Positions 17,038-24,993 of a DNA stretch of 64,000 bases are shown one piece after another. Both the position numbers and the translations under genes were made by a program. The first letter of the stretch is position 1. Every line of letters starts with the position of its first letter. The notes below the pieces were generated by a model, which made no database searches, was not told the DNA's origin, and saw only the letters and a list, made by a program, of their open reading frames with translations. Origin of the DNA: Arthrobacter ramosus (lineage in GTDB: Bacteria; Actinomycetota; Actinomycetes; Actinomycetales; Micrococcaceae); contig NZ_BAAAWN010000001.1 in NCBI RefSeq assembly GCF_039535095.1, forward strand, positions 186,001-250,000, in the 5' to 3' direction.

Positions 17038-17367
17038 ATGCTCGACCCACTGGAAGTTGCCGCGGAGCCGAATAGGCGGCGTCTGTTGCACCTGCTTGCG
17101 GCGGGAGAGCGCACCGTGACGGAGCTGGCACTCGAATTCACGGTGAGCAGATCCGCCATCTCGCAGCACTTGTTGCTGCTGGAGCAGGTAGGCCTCGTTG
17201 CTGCCCGCAAAGAAGGACGCAACCGCTTCTACCGCTTGGACAACGCCGGCATGAGAGAACTCCGGATGCTTTTCGAGCAGTTCTGGACCGCGGAGCTGGA
17301 CATGCTCGTCGCTGACGCACAAAACTTCACCACCGACCGCCTTCAAACAACAGAGGAATCATCATGA
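17038..17367 (+). CDS. ArsR family transcriptional regulator
   Basis: The 109-residue winged-helix protein has the ArsR pattern LDPLEVAAEPNRRRLLHLLAAGERTVTELALEF, the recognition helix VSRSAISQHLLLLEQVGLVAARKEGRNRFYRL and a short C-terminal helix. No metal-binding cysteine motif is present, so it is not a typical metal sensor. Its stop overlaps the start of the SRPBCC gene (ATGA), a common pairing where the regulator controls its partner enzyme or ligand-binding protein. I start at the ATG at 17038, which fits a leaderless transcript; a GTG at 17017 would lie inside the operator. Confidence 0.92.
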   Translation: MLDPLEVAAEPNRRRLLHLLAAGERTVTELALEFTVSRSAISQHLLLLEQVGLVAARKEGRNRFYRLDNAGMRELRMLFEQFWTAELDMLVADAQNFTTDRLQTTEESS

Positions 17368-18344
17368 TTTACGACAAGACCGTTCTTCTTCCCCTCAACG
17401 TCGACCAGGCGTTCGAACTCATCACGCAGCCTGCACGCCTCCGCCGCTGGCAGACCGTTGCCGCACGCGTCGACCTGAAGGTCGGCGGCGAGTACCGCTG
17501 GACCGTTACTCCGGGCCATCACGCAGCCGGAACCTTCATCGAAATCGAACCGGGCAAGCGCGTGGTCTTCACGTGGGCCTGGGAGCAGCCTGAGGCCCCG
17601 GCGGACAACGTCTCCACCGTAGCCATCACCCTTGAGCCGGCCGACGGCGGGACCACCGTGCGCTTCGTGCACGAAGGCCTTCCGACGCCGGAAGCCGTCG
17701 CAGCCCACTCCGAGGGCTGGAACCACTACCTCGACCGTCTCCTCGCCGAGGCCTCCACGGGCGACGCAGGTGCCGACGAATGGGCCGCGGCCCCTGCCGA
17801 TCTCAACGAGCTCACTTCTGCGGACGCCACGCTTGCCGTCGTACAGCGCGTGCTGGCGCACGTCACCGAAGCCGACGCGCAGACCCAGACTCCGTGCGCC
17901 GATTTCAACGTGTCGCAGTTGCTTGACCACCTTGCCGGCTCGATTGTTAGCATCGCCAAGGCCCTGGGTGCCGAAGTAGCCGACGACGCCGGAAAGTCGC
18001 CTGAAGTGCGCATCGCCGACCTCGCCCAGCCCACGCTGGAAGCTTTCTACCGCCGCGGCCTCGAAGGCACCATCGACATGGGCTTCGCCGAATTGCCGGC
18101 CGCGATAGTCGCCTCCATCCTCAACCTCGAGTTCCTCGTTCACGCTTGGGACTTCTCCAAGGCCCTGGGCCTTGAGTTGTCGGTTGCGGATGAGCTCACC
18201 GACTACGTTGAGGTCCTCGCGCAGAACACCATCAGCGAGCAGGTCCGCGCAAGCGGCAGCTTCGCCCCGGCCCAGGAAGTCGCAGAGACGGCATCCAGCC
18301 TGGAGCGCCTGGTCGCTTTCACGGGCCGGGCAGTTCACGCTTAG
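17364..18344 (+). CDS. SRPBCC-TIGR03086 fusion protein
   Basis: Residues 1-135 are an AHSA1-type SRPBCC domain (ITQPARLRRWQTVAARVDL, VTPGHHAAGTF, HSEGWNHYLDRLL). Residues 150-326 match the TIGR03086/mycothiol-dependent maleylpyruvate isomerase-like fold, with CADFNVSQLLDHLAGS and LNLEFLVHAWDFSKALG, whose histidines usually bind a metal. The two parts are commonly separate, so this is a natural fusion of 326 residues. Ligand and reaction are unknown; the second part suggests DinB-like metal chemistry, perhaps with mycothiol. It is co-transcribed with the ArsR gene. Confidence 0.88.
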   Translation: MIYDKTVLLPLNVDQAFELITQPARLRRWQTVAARVDLKVGGEYRWTVTPGHHAAGTFIEIEPGKRVVFTWAWEQPEAPADNVSTVAITLEPADGGTTVRFVHEGLPTPEAVAAHSEGWNHYLDRLLAEASTGDAGADEWAAAPADLNELTSADATLAVVQRVLAHVTEADAQTQTPCADFNVSQLLDHLAGSIVSIAKALGAEVADDAGKSPEVRIADLAQPTLEAFYRRGLEGTIDMGFAELPAAIVASILNLEFLVHAWDFSKALGLELSVADELTDYVEVLAQNTISEQVRASGSFAPAQEVAETASSLERLVAFTGRAVHA

Positions 18345-18443
18345 GGCCTTCGACGCCGCTGGCTGTTGTCAGTGTCGGACCCCCGTACTACGTTGAACGT
18401 GGTATCCGCTGGCGTAAGCCGGCTACTCAACGAAGGGATAGCA

Positions 18444-19229
18444 ATGCCGCAGGTTGATAGCTACAAGCAGGGAACTCCGTGTTGGGTGGACCTGTCGTCG
18501 TCGGACGTCGAGGCTTCCAAGGCCTTCTATGGTGATCTGTTCGGCTGGGAATTGGACGCGATGGATGCCGGTAACGGCATGACCTACTACATGGCCAAGC
18601 TGCAGGACCGCTACGTTGCGGGCATGATGCAGCAGATGCCGGACATGGCTGCGGCCGGTGCGCCGTCCTACTGGGCCAACTACCTCGCCGTCGATTCGGT
18701 CGACGAGGCTGCTGAGCGCGCGGCGGTGGCGGGTGGCAACATCCTCTTCCCGCCGGACAGCGTCCCCAACGGGAGTGGCCGGATGTTCTTCGCCGCCGAT
18801 CCGACGGGTGCGCAGATTGGTTTCTGGGAGGCCGGAAGCCACCACGGCGCCGGGTTGGTCAATGAACCGGGCACGGTGGTCTGGAGCGAGCTGCAGACAA
18901 ACGACGTCCCCAAGGCCGTGGCCTTTTACGAATCCGTGACGGGATGCTCCAGCGAGACGGCCGCGGCCGGCGATCTGCAGGAATACACCCAGTTCGTGGT
19001 GGACGGGAAGTCCGTGGCCGGCGCCATGAAGCAGCCTATGGAGGGCGTGCCGCCGTTCTGGATGACCTACTTCAATGTTGCGGACGTGAACGAATCCGTG
19101 GCTAAGGCCGTGGAACTCGGGGCCCAGGTCTTCGCGCCTGCCTTCGATGTCCCCGGTGTCGGCCGCATGGCAGTCCTCGGCGATCCCGCCGGAGCAGCCT
19201 TTAGCGTGATGGCCGGCGAAAGTGCCTAA
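18444..19229 (+). CDS. Two-domain VOC (glyoxalase/bleomycin-resistance) protein
   Basis: The 261-residue protein contains two VOC modules in tandem. The first begins GTPCWVDLSSSDVEASKAFYGDLFGWELD and the second GTVVWSELQTNDVPKAVAFYESVTGC. Each ends in a typical RMFFAADPTGAQIGFWEA or RMAVLGDPAGAAFSVM strand. Proteins of this type form a metal-binding beta-barrel as monomers and act as glyoxalase-like enzymes, dioxygenases or antibiotic-binding proteins; the reaction here is not known. The ATG at 18444 has AAGGGA upstream. It is read towards purM and shares a strong terminator with it. Confidence 0.9.
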   Translation: MPQVDSYKQGTPCWVDLSSSDVEASKAFYGDLFGWELDAMDAGNGMTYYMAKLQDRYVAGMMQQMPDMAAAGAPSYWANYLAVDSVDEAAERAAVAGGNILFPPDSVPNGSGRMFFAADPTGAQIGFWEAGSHHGAGLVNEPGTVVWSELQTNDVPKAVAFYESVTGCSSETAAAGDLQEYTQFVVDGKSVAGAMKQPMEGVPPFWMTYFNVADVNESVAKAVELGAQVFAPAFDVPGVGRMAVLGDPAGAAFSVMAGESA

Positions 19230-19238
19230 ATAAATCGA

Positions 19239-19284
19239 GTGCCCACCCAACTGCCGGATCGGCAATTGGGTGGGCACTCTTTTG
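19239..19284. terminator. Bidirectional terminator between VOC gene and purM
   Basis: AGTGCCCACCCAA (19239-19251) pairs with TTGGGTGGGCACT (19266-19278), a perfect 13-bp stem with an inner TGCC/GGCA. CTCTTTTG follows on the plus side and an AT-rich run on the other. It can end both converging transcripts. Confidence 0.88.
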
Positions 19285-19296
19285 CGTTAAGAACGC

Positions 19297-20457
19297 TTAA
19301 GCGTAGGCGTTCACGAGGCGCACGGCGCCGCCGTCGACACCCTTGGCGCCCTGGACGTAGTCCGGGCCGCTCTTGATGATCGAGTCGGAGTCTACGGCCA
19401 CGGTACCCATGACCCACGACGGCAGGCCGCGTTCGTTGAGGCGGGCCACAGCGGCGTCGGCGATTTCGGGCGACACGATGGCCACCATGCCGACGCCGAG
19501 GTTGAGCGTGCGCTCAAGGTCGGCCAGCGGCACATTCCCGAGCTCGGAAACAAGCTTGAAGATGGCGGGCAGTTCCCACGTGGCGCGGTCAACCGTGGCC
19601 ACGAGGCCCTGCGGCAGGACGCGGGCCAGGTTGGCCGCGAGGCCGCCGCCGGTGACATGGCTGAAGCCGTGCACGGCTCCGGGCGCAGCACTCAGGCCGC
19701 TCACCGGGAAGGCGCGGGCCAGGTCCAGGCAGTCGGCGGCGTAGACCCGGGTGGGCTCGAGCAGTTCTTCGCCCAGGGTGCGGCCGAGTTCGGAGACCTG
19801 GCGGTCCAGGGCCCAGCCGGCGTGGTTGATCACGCGGCGAACCAGGGAGTAGCCGTTGGAGTGCAGGCCCGAGGAGGCCATGCCGATCACGACGTCGCCG
19901 GCGCGGACGCGGTCCGGGCCAAGCAGGGCGTCGGCTTCGACAACGCCGGTAGCTGCACCCGCGACGTCGTACTCGTGCTCACCGAGCAGGCCCGGGTGCT
20001 CAGCGGTTTCGCCGCCCACCAGGGCAGTGCCCGCCACGGAACACGCTGCCGCGATGCCGCGGACGATGTCCGCGATGCGCTCGGGGACAACCTTGCCGCA
20101 CGCGATGTAGTCGGTCATGAATAGCGGCTCCGCGCCGACTACAACGATGTCGTCCACCACCATCCCGACCAGGTCGAAGCCGATGGTGTCGTGGATGTCC
20201 ATGGCCTGGGCGATGGCGACCTTGGTGCCGACGCCGTCCGTGGACGTGGCCAGCAGGGGCCTCTTGTACGTGAGCAGCTTGGAGACGTCGTACAGGCCCG
20301 CGAAACCGCCGACGCCGCCGAGTACCGAGCTGTTGTGGGTCGCCTTGACGGCGTCCTTCATGAGTTCGACGGCGCGGTCTCCCGCTTCGACGTCGACGCC
20401 GGCGGACGCATAGGTGATGCCGGTGGTGTTCTCAGCGGCGGAGGATGCGGAGGTCAT
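19297..20457 (-). CDS. purM: Phosphoribosylformylglycinamidine cyclo-ligase
   Basis: PurM closes the imidazole ring of purines by ATP-dependent conversion of FGAM to AIR. The 386-residue protein has the family motifs ITYASAGVDVEAGDRAVELMK at the start, LATSTDGVGTKVAIAQAMDIHDTIGFDLVGMVVDD for substrate and Mg-ATP binding, GGETAEHPG, VIGMASSGLHSNGYSLVR and the C-terminal GLPSWVMGTV. The length is slightly above the usual 345 owing to N- and C-terminal extensions. Its start overlaps the purF stop (ATGA), so purF and purM are translationally coupled. Confidence 0.96.
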   Translation of the reverse strand: MTSASSAAENTTGITYASAGVDVEAGDRAVELMKDAVKATHNSSVLGGVGGFAGLYDVSKLLTYKRPLLATSTDGVGTKVAIAQAMDIHDTIGFDLVGMVVDDIVVVGAEPLFMTDYIACGKVVPERIADIVRGIAAACSVAGTALVGGETAEHPGLLGEHEYDVAGAATGVVEADALLGPDRVRAGDVVIGMASSGLHSNGYSLVRRVINHAGWALDRQVSELGRTLGEELLEPTRVYAADCLDLARAFPVSGLSAAPGAVHGFSHVTGGGLAANLARVLPQGLVATVDRATWELPAIFKLVSELGNVPLADLERTLNLGVGMVAIVSPEIADAAVARLNERGLPSWVMGTVAVDSDSIIKSGPDYVQGAKGVDGGAVRLVNAYA

Positions 20458-22073
20458 ACAGACTCTTTCTTATCGGCGTCGGTCAGCAGGTTCTCAAACT
20501 CGGCGTCGGGTCCGGGATCGCAGCCCGTGGCGCCGGGCTTGTTGGCCGGGTCTTCCGAGTCCGCGGTCACGGCTTCGGCGGAGATGCCCGACGTCGGCAG
20601 CCCGCCGAGGTCGGTGCGCTCCAGGAGGTTCTTGCCCAGTTTGTCCGAACCCGGAAGTGCGATGGGGTACTGGCCCGTGAAGCAGGCGGTACAGAGGCGT
20701 TCCCGCGGCTGCTGGGTAGCGCCGATCATGCCGTCTTCGGAAATGTAGGCCAGCGAATCCGCTCCAATGGCCTGGGAGATTTCCTCGATCGTGGCACCGT
20801 TGGCGATCAGTTCAGCGCGGGACGCGAAGTCGATGCCGTAGAAGCAGGGCCACTGGACGGGTGGGGAGGAGATCTTGATGTGGACGGCTGCGGCGCCGGC
20901 CTCGCGGAGCATCCGGACGATGGCGCGCTGGGTGTTTCCGCGGACGATCGAGTCATCGACCACCACCACGCGCTTGCCGCGGATTACGGATTCGAGGGCG
21001 TTGAGCTTGAGCCGGATGCCGAGCTGGCGCAGGGTCTGCGAGGGCTGGATGAACGTGCGGCCCACGTAGGAATTCTTGACGAAGCCGTGCGCGAACGGGA
21101 TGCCGGATTCCTCGGCGTAGCCCACCGCGGCCGGAGTTCCGGACTCGGGGACCGGTATGACGATGTCCGCTACCTGGGTGTTTTCGCGGGCCAACTGGCG
21201 GCCCATCTCCACGCGGGACTCATACACGGAGCGCCCGGCAATCGAAGCGTCGGGACGCGCAAGGTACACGTACTCGAAGACGCAACCGGCCGGCGTCGCT
21301 TCCGCAAAGCGCTGGGAACGGACGCCGCTCTCGTCAATGGCGATGAATTCGCCGGGCTCGATCTCGCGGATGAAGCTCGCGCCGACGGTTGCCAGGGCGG
21401 ACTGCTCGGAGGCGACAACCCAGCCGCGTTCGAGGCGGCCAAGGCACAGGGGGCGGATGCCGAAGGTATCGCGGGCGGCGTAGAGGGTGCCTTCGTCCAT
21501 GAACACGAAGCAGAAGCCGCCTCGGATCTTGGGGAGCAGCTCAAGCGCGGTCTGTTCGAGGGTCTTGCCCTCTTCGCCTTCGAGGAGGGCCGTGACCATG
21601 GCGGTATCCGAGGTGTTGCCCTGCTTCATTTCACCGGTCAACTGACCTCCGTTGAGCTCGAGGATCATTTCCCGGAGCTCAGCAGTGTTAGTCAGGTTGC
21701 CGTTGTGCGCGAGGGCAACGGTGCCGGTGGCGGTTGCGCCCAGGGTGGGCTGTGCGTTTGCCCAGTGGCTTGCTCCGGTGGTGGAGTAGCGGCAGTGGCC
21801 GACGGCAAGGTGCCCGGTGAGGGTGTTCAGGGTTGTCTCGTCGAAGACCTGGGACACGAGGCCCATGTCCTTGTAGACATTGATGCGCTTGCCGTCACTG
21901 GTAGCAATACCAGCCGATTCTTGTCCGCGGTGCTGCAACGCATACAGCCCGTAATAGGTGAGTTTTGCTACTTCTTCGCCCGGCGCCCAGACCCCGAAGA
22001 CGCCACAAGCGTCCTGAGGTCCTTTTTCGTCGGGGAGAAGATCATGAGAAAGTTTTCCGTCGCCACGTGCCAC
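20454..22073 (-). CDS. purF: Amidophosphoribosyltransferase
   Basis: PurF makes phosphoribosylamine from PRPP and glutamine, the first committed step of purine synthesis. The 539-residue protein is the Bacillus-type enzyme: a short propeptide before Cys23 (CGVFGVW), which becomes the N-terminal nucleophile after processing, the glutaminase domain, and the PRPP motif RVVVVDDSIVRGNT. Four cysteines that hold a [4Fe-4S] cluster in this subtype are seen (PAGCVFEY, QWPCFYG and CTACFTG). The C-terminal 50 residues are an actinobacterial extension. It heads the purF-purM operon. Confidence 0.96.
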   Translation of the reverse strand: MARGDGKLSHDLLPDEKGPQDACGVFGVWAPGEEVAKLTYYGLYALQHRGQESAGIATSDGKRINVYKDMGLVSQVFDETTLNTLTGHLAVGHCRYSTTGASHWANAQPTLGATATGTVALAHNGNLTNTAELREMILELNGGQLTGEMKQGNTSDTAMVTALLEGEEGKTLEQTALELLPKIRGGFCFVFMDEGTLYAARDTFGIRPLCLGRLERGWVVASEQSALATVGASFIREIEPGEFIAIDESGVRSQRFAEATPAGCVFEYVYLARPDASIAGRSVYESRVEMGRQLARENTQVADIVIPVPESGTPAAVGYAEESGIPFAHGFVKNSYVGRTFIQPSQTLRQLGIRLKLNALESVIRGKRVVVVDDSIVRGNTQRAIVRMLREAGAAAVHIKISSPPVQWPCFYGIDFASRAELIANGATIEEISQAIGADSLAYISEDGMIGATQQPRERLCTACFTGQYPIALPGSDKLGKNLLERTDLGGLPTSGISAEAVTADSEDPANKPGATGCDPGPDAEFENLLTDADKKESV

Positions 22074-22135
22074 TGGTCAATTGTCGCATGATGTTGGCAT
22101 GGTACTTTCCCTCACGCGACATTGTGACCGGGATC

Positions 22136-22519
22136 CTATGCCTCGGCGTCGTCCTCTGTCGGGCTGGGTACGGACTCGACGACGGCTCGCCGGGAGCGCC
22201 GCACGCTGACCTTGTCCAGGACGAGGGCCGCGATGGCACCGAGCAGCACGCCGCCCGCGGCAAAGGTCACAAGGAAGAAACCGAAGACCGCCCCGGTGTC
22301 GAAACTCTCGTCGCCGGGGATCCCGTAGGCCACGAACGCGGCAACGATGATGCCGAGCACCCCGCCCAGGCCCATGAATGGAACGAACTTCGGCGCACGG
22401 CGGACCGTGATCCCGCGGCGTTCGGGGGTGCCGCCCTCTGACGTAGCGTCGCGTGCCGTGCTGTTGTGTGACGTGCCGCTTTGTGACGTGCCGTCGACGT
22501 TCGAGTCCTCAGAAACCAT
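22136..22519 (-). CDS. Small membrane protein with two helices, unknown
   Basis: The 127-residue protein has a hydrophilic Ser/Thr/Gly-rich N-terminus (1-40), two membrane helices (about 46-66 and 77-101) and a basic then acidic C-terminal tail. Both ends are probably cytosolic. I do not recognise a named family. It lies 62 bases upstream of purF on the same strand and may be in the same transcript. The N-terminal codons repeat a GTGCCG/GTGACG-like pattern, which gives the Ser/Thr-rich start. The role is unknown. Confidence 0.75.
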   Translation of the reverse strand: MVSEDSNVDGTSQSGTSHNSTARDATSEGGTPERRGITVRRAPKFVPFMGLGGVLGIIVAAFVAYGIPGDESFDTGAVFGFFLVTFAAGGVLLGAIAALVLDKVSVRRSRRAVVESVPSPTEDDAEA

Positions 22520-22554
22520 GCCTTCCAGCCTACCGTTTCGAGGAGGTTGGTTTG

Positions 22555-22602
22555 TGGTCTGAAGTCAGACCATTGACAGAACGGTGTGAAGTGGGTCACT
22601 AT
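22555..22602 (+). promoter_or_regulatory. Promoter of the permease operon with GntR-like operator
   Basis: TTGACA (22573-22578) and CACTAT (22597-22602), spaced 18 bases, lead into the permease gene. Immediately upstream, TGGTCTGA-AG-TCAGACCA (22555-22572) is a perfect palindrome with 8-bp arms, close to the TGGT...ACCA pattern recognised by FadR-type GntR proteins. The GntR regulator of the cluster is the likely ligand. Binding is inferred. Confidence 0.6.
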
Positions 22603-22655
22603 CGATGCGAGCGGTGTCGGCCCGTTCCCCCCTTCCGTTTAGAAAGAGAATAATC

Positions 22656-24200
22656 ATGAGTGATCGTTCTACGGCAGCGAAGGTGCAGGCTGTGCAAGAC
22701 GCAGATGCTGCGGCCCTCGCCGAGCTTGGCTACAAGCAAGAGCTACATCGCGGCATGTCCGGCTTCTCCAACTTCGCAGTCTCGTTTTCCATCATTTCGA
22801 TCTTGGCTGGCTGCATTACCTCCTTCAGCATTGCGCTCAAGTCCGGTGGCCCGGCTGCCATCAACCTGGGTTGGCCAATCGTTGGCCTCTTGGTCCTGTG
22901 CGTGGCCCTCTCCATGGCCGAGGTTTGTTCGCGGTACCCCACAGCCGGTGGCCTCTATTTCTGGGCCGGCAGGCTCGCCAAACGCAACAAGAGGGCCTGG
23001 GCCTGGTACGTCGGCTGGTTCAATTTCCTCGGTGAAGTGGCCGTCACGGCCGCAATCGACTTTGGCTGTGCCACAACAATGATGGCTTTTGCGGCGCTGA
23101 CTTTCGGCGTCGAGCCCACCGCCGGCGCGACGTTTGCCCTGTTCGTCGTCCTGATGATCATCCACGCCCTGCTCAACAGCTTCGGCGTCAAGATTGTCAG
23201 TTTCCTGTCCAATGTCTCCGCCTGGTGGCACATCGTGGGCGTCGCGATTATCGTGGCGGCGCTGTGGATCATGCCCACGAGCCACCAGTCCTTCGACTGG
23301 ACAATGACGGCGTGGCACAACGAAACCGGCTTCACCTTCGGACCGTACGTCTTCCTCATGGGCCTGCTCATGTCGCAGTACACCTACACCGGCTACGATG
23401 CTTCGGCCCACGTTGCCGAAGAGACCAAGAACGCAGCCATCGCGGCTCCCAAGGGGATTGTCATGAGCGTGGTCATCTCCATCATTGGTGGCTGGATTCT
23501 GCTCTACTCACTCGTCGCTGCCATCCCGAACGGTTCAGAGGACGGCCTGACCACCCTTGGTGCCACGCCAACCGGCTTGCCGCCGGCACAGATTTTCCTG
23601 GACGCACTGGGCAACCCAGGGGTAGCGAAGTTCCTGCTCGCCATCGTGGTGGGCGCACAGTTCTTCTGCGGCATGGCGTCAGTGACTGCCAACTCACGCA
23701 TGACCTACGCCTTCTCCCGCGACAATGCCCTGCCGGGCTCCCGCATCTGGGCCAAAGTCAACACCCGGAGCGGCACCCCCACAAATTCCATCTGGCTCTG
23801 CGTTGGCTGCGCGATTGTGCTCGCTTCACCCGCCCTGTTCAACACAACCGCGTATTTTGCGGTGACGAGCGTTGCCGTCATCGGCCTCTACATCGCGTAC
23901 ATCACCCCGGTGTTGCTCCGCAGGCTCAACAAGAATTTCACCCCTGGCCCGTGGCACCTGGGCAAGTGGAGTCCCATCATCAACTGGGTAGCGATTGTGT
24001 GGGTCGCCATCATCGTGATTCTCTTCGTCCTCCCGCCCGTCGCAGACATCACTATCGACACCTTCAACTACGCGCCGATCGCCGTCGTGGTCGTCTTCCT
24101 TCTCGCCACAGTGCTTTGGTACACCACGGGGCGTCGGACGTTCATGACGAGCGCCGAACAGGAGCATCTGACGATCGACGCGGATAAGCTGCTCAACTAG
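22656..24200 (+). CDS. APC superfamily amine/amino acid permease
   Basis: The 514-residue protein has twelve predicted helices and the opening YKQELHRGMSGFSNFAVSFSIISILAGCITSF that marks the amino acid/choline transporter (ACT) group of the APC superfamily, plus SQYTYTGYDASAHVAEETKNAA. It imports an amine or amino acid by proton symport at the membrane. As first gene of the catabolic run, it probably brings in the substrate that the downstream ligase glutamylates: a polyamine, GABA, ethanolamine or similar. I start at 22656, since the longer frame from 22605 runs into the promoter. Confidence 0.9.
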   Translation: MSDRSTAAKVQAVQDADAAALAELGYKQELHRGMSGFSNFAVSFSIISILAGCITSFSIALKSGGPAAINLGWPIVGLLVLCVALSMAEVCSRYPTAGGLYFWAGRLAKRNKRAWAWYVGWFNFLGEVAVTAAIDFGCATTMMAFAALTFGVEPTAGATFALFVVLMIIHALLNSFGVKIVSFLSNVSAWWHIVGVAIIVAALWIMPTSHQSFDWTMTAWHNETGFTFGPYVFLMGLLMSQYTYTGYDASAHVAEETKNAAIAAPKGIVMSVVISIIGGWILLYSLVAAIPNGSEDGLTTLGATPTGLPPAQIFLDALGNPGVAKFLLAIVVGAQFFCGMASVTANSRMTYAFSRDNALPGSRIWAKVNTRSGTPTNSIWLCVGCAIVLASPALFNTTAYFAVTSVAVIGLYIAYITPVLLRRLNKNFTPGPWHLGKWSPIINWVAIVWVAIIVILFVLPPVADITIDTFNYAPIAVVVVFLLATVLWYTTGRRTFMTSAEQEHLTIDADKLLN

Positions 24201-24210
24201 CACAACCATG

Positions 24211-24238
24211 GGCCGCCGGCGGTTCTTCGCCGGCGGCC
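24211..24238 (+). terminator. GC-rich hairpin between permease and GntR genes
   Basis: GGCCGCCGGCG (24211-24221) and CGCCGGCGGCC (24228-24238) are perfect 11-bp arms around a 6-base loop. No T-run follows, so it may be an attenuator or mRNA processing/stability hairpin separating the permease from the genes behind it and not a full terminator. Confidence 0.5.
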
Positions 24239-24258
24239 TCCCAGCCAGGAAGGTCGCC

Positions 24259-24993
24259 ATGTTCCTCGTTGAACCGATTGAATCCCCCCTACTGGAGACG
24301 GTCTTGCTCCCCGCGCGTGGACATATGGCCTTCGAGTCATGCGTCGAGCACTTGGGATCGGCAATTCAGCTGGGGATCTTCAAAACCGGCGAACGCCTCC
24401 CGCCCGAGCGCGACCTGGCCGAGCGTATGCAGGTCTCCCGGGCCACGCTGCGCGAAGCGATCAGCGCGTTGCGCGCAGCCGGCTTCGTCACGACCGTCCG
24501 GGGGAGGGGCGGCGGAACCATCGTCGAACCGGTCGGCAACGCCCGTCCTCCGGAGCGTCTAGGCAACAAGGACCGGCAGGAGGAAATCAGCGACATCCTC
24601 ATCTTCCGTTCGGTGATTGAACCCGGGGCCTGCCAGCGGGCGGCCTCGATGCGGCTCAGCGAGGATCAGCGCCGGCTTCTGATTGACTCGTTGGCCGAGG
24701 TCGAAAACGCGGGTTCACCGGTGGAATACAGGCAAGCGGACGCCCGCCTTCACTTGGCTTTCTCCGCTGTTGCGGGATCATCTGAACTCAACAAAGCCAG
24801 CACTACCATCCAGACAAAGATCCACGAATTCCTCGCGGAAATCCCCTTTCTGCAGCGGAATATCGAACATTCAAACCAAGAACATCGATTGATAGTGCAG
24901 GCCATCCTCGACGGCGAGCCTGCAGCGGCCCGAAGCGTCATGGAATTGCACTGCGAGTCCACTGCCGCACTACTCAAGGGACTACTGAAATGA
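24259..24993 (+). CDS. FadR-type GntR transcriptional regulator
   Basis: The 244-residue protein has a GntR winged helix (HLGSAIQLGIFKTGERLPPERDLAERMQVSRATLREAISALRAAGFV, then VRGRGGGTIVEP) and an all-helical FCD effector domain (IFRSVIEPGACQRAA, ADARLHLAFSAVAGS, EHRLIVQAILDGEPAAARSVMELH) with the usual metal-binding Asp/His residues. AGGAAGG precedes the ATG at 24259. Its stop overlaps the ligase start (ATGA). It very likely represses the permease operon via the palindrome at 22555-22572 and responds to the amine or a glutamylated intermediate. Confidence 0.93.
   Translation: MFLVEPIESPLLETVLLPARGHMAFESCVEHLGSAIQLGIFKTGERLPPERDLAERMQVSRATLREAISALRAAGFVTTVRGRGGGTIVEPVGNARPPERLGNKDRQEEISDILIFRSVIEPGACQRAASMRLSEDQRRLLIDSLAEVENAGSPVEYRQADARLHLAFSAVAGSSELNKASTTIQTKIHEFLAEIPFLQRNIEHSNQEHRLIVQAILDGEPAAARSVMELHCESTAALLKGLLK

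Noticed and set aside
20445..22091. Long open frame opposite purF
   Set aside because: It is a high-GC antisense shadow: no domain, no ribosome site, and purF has all its catalytic and Fe-S residues.
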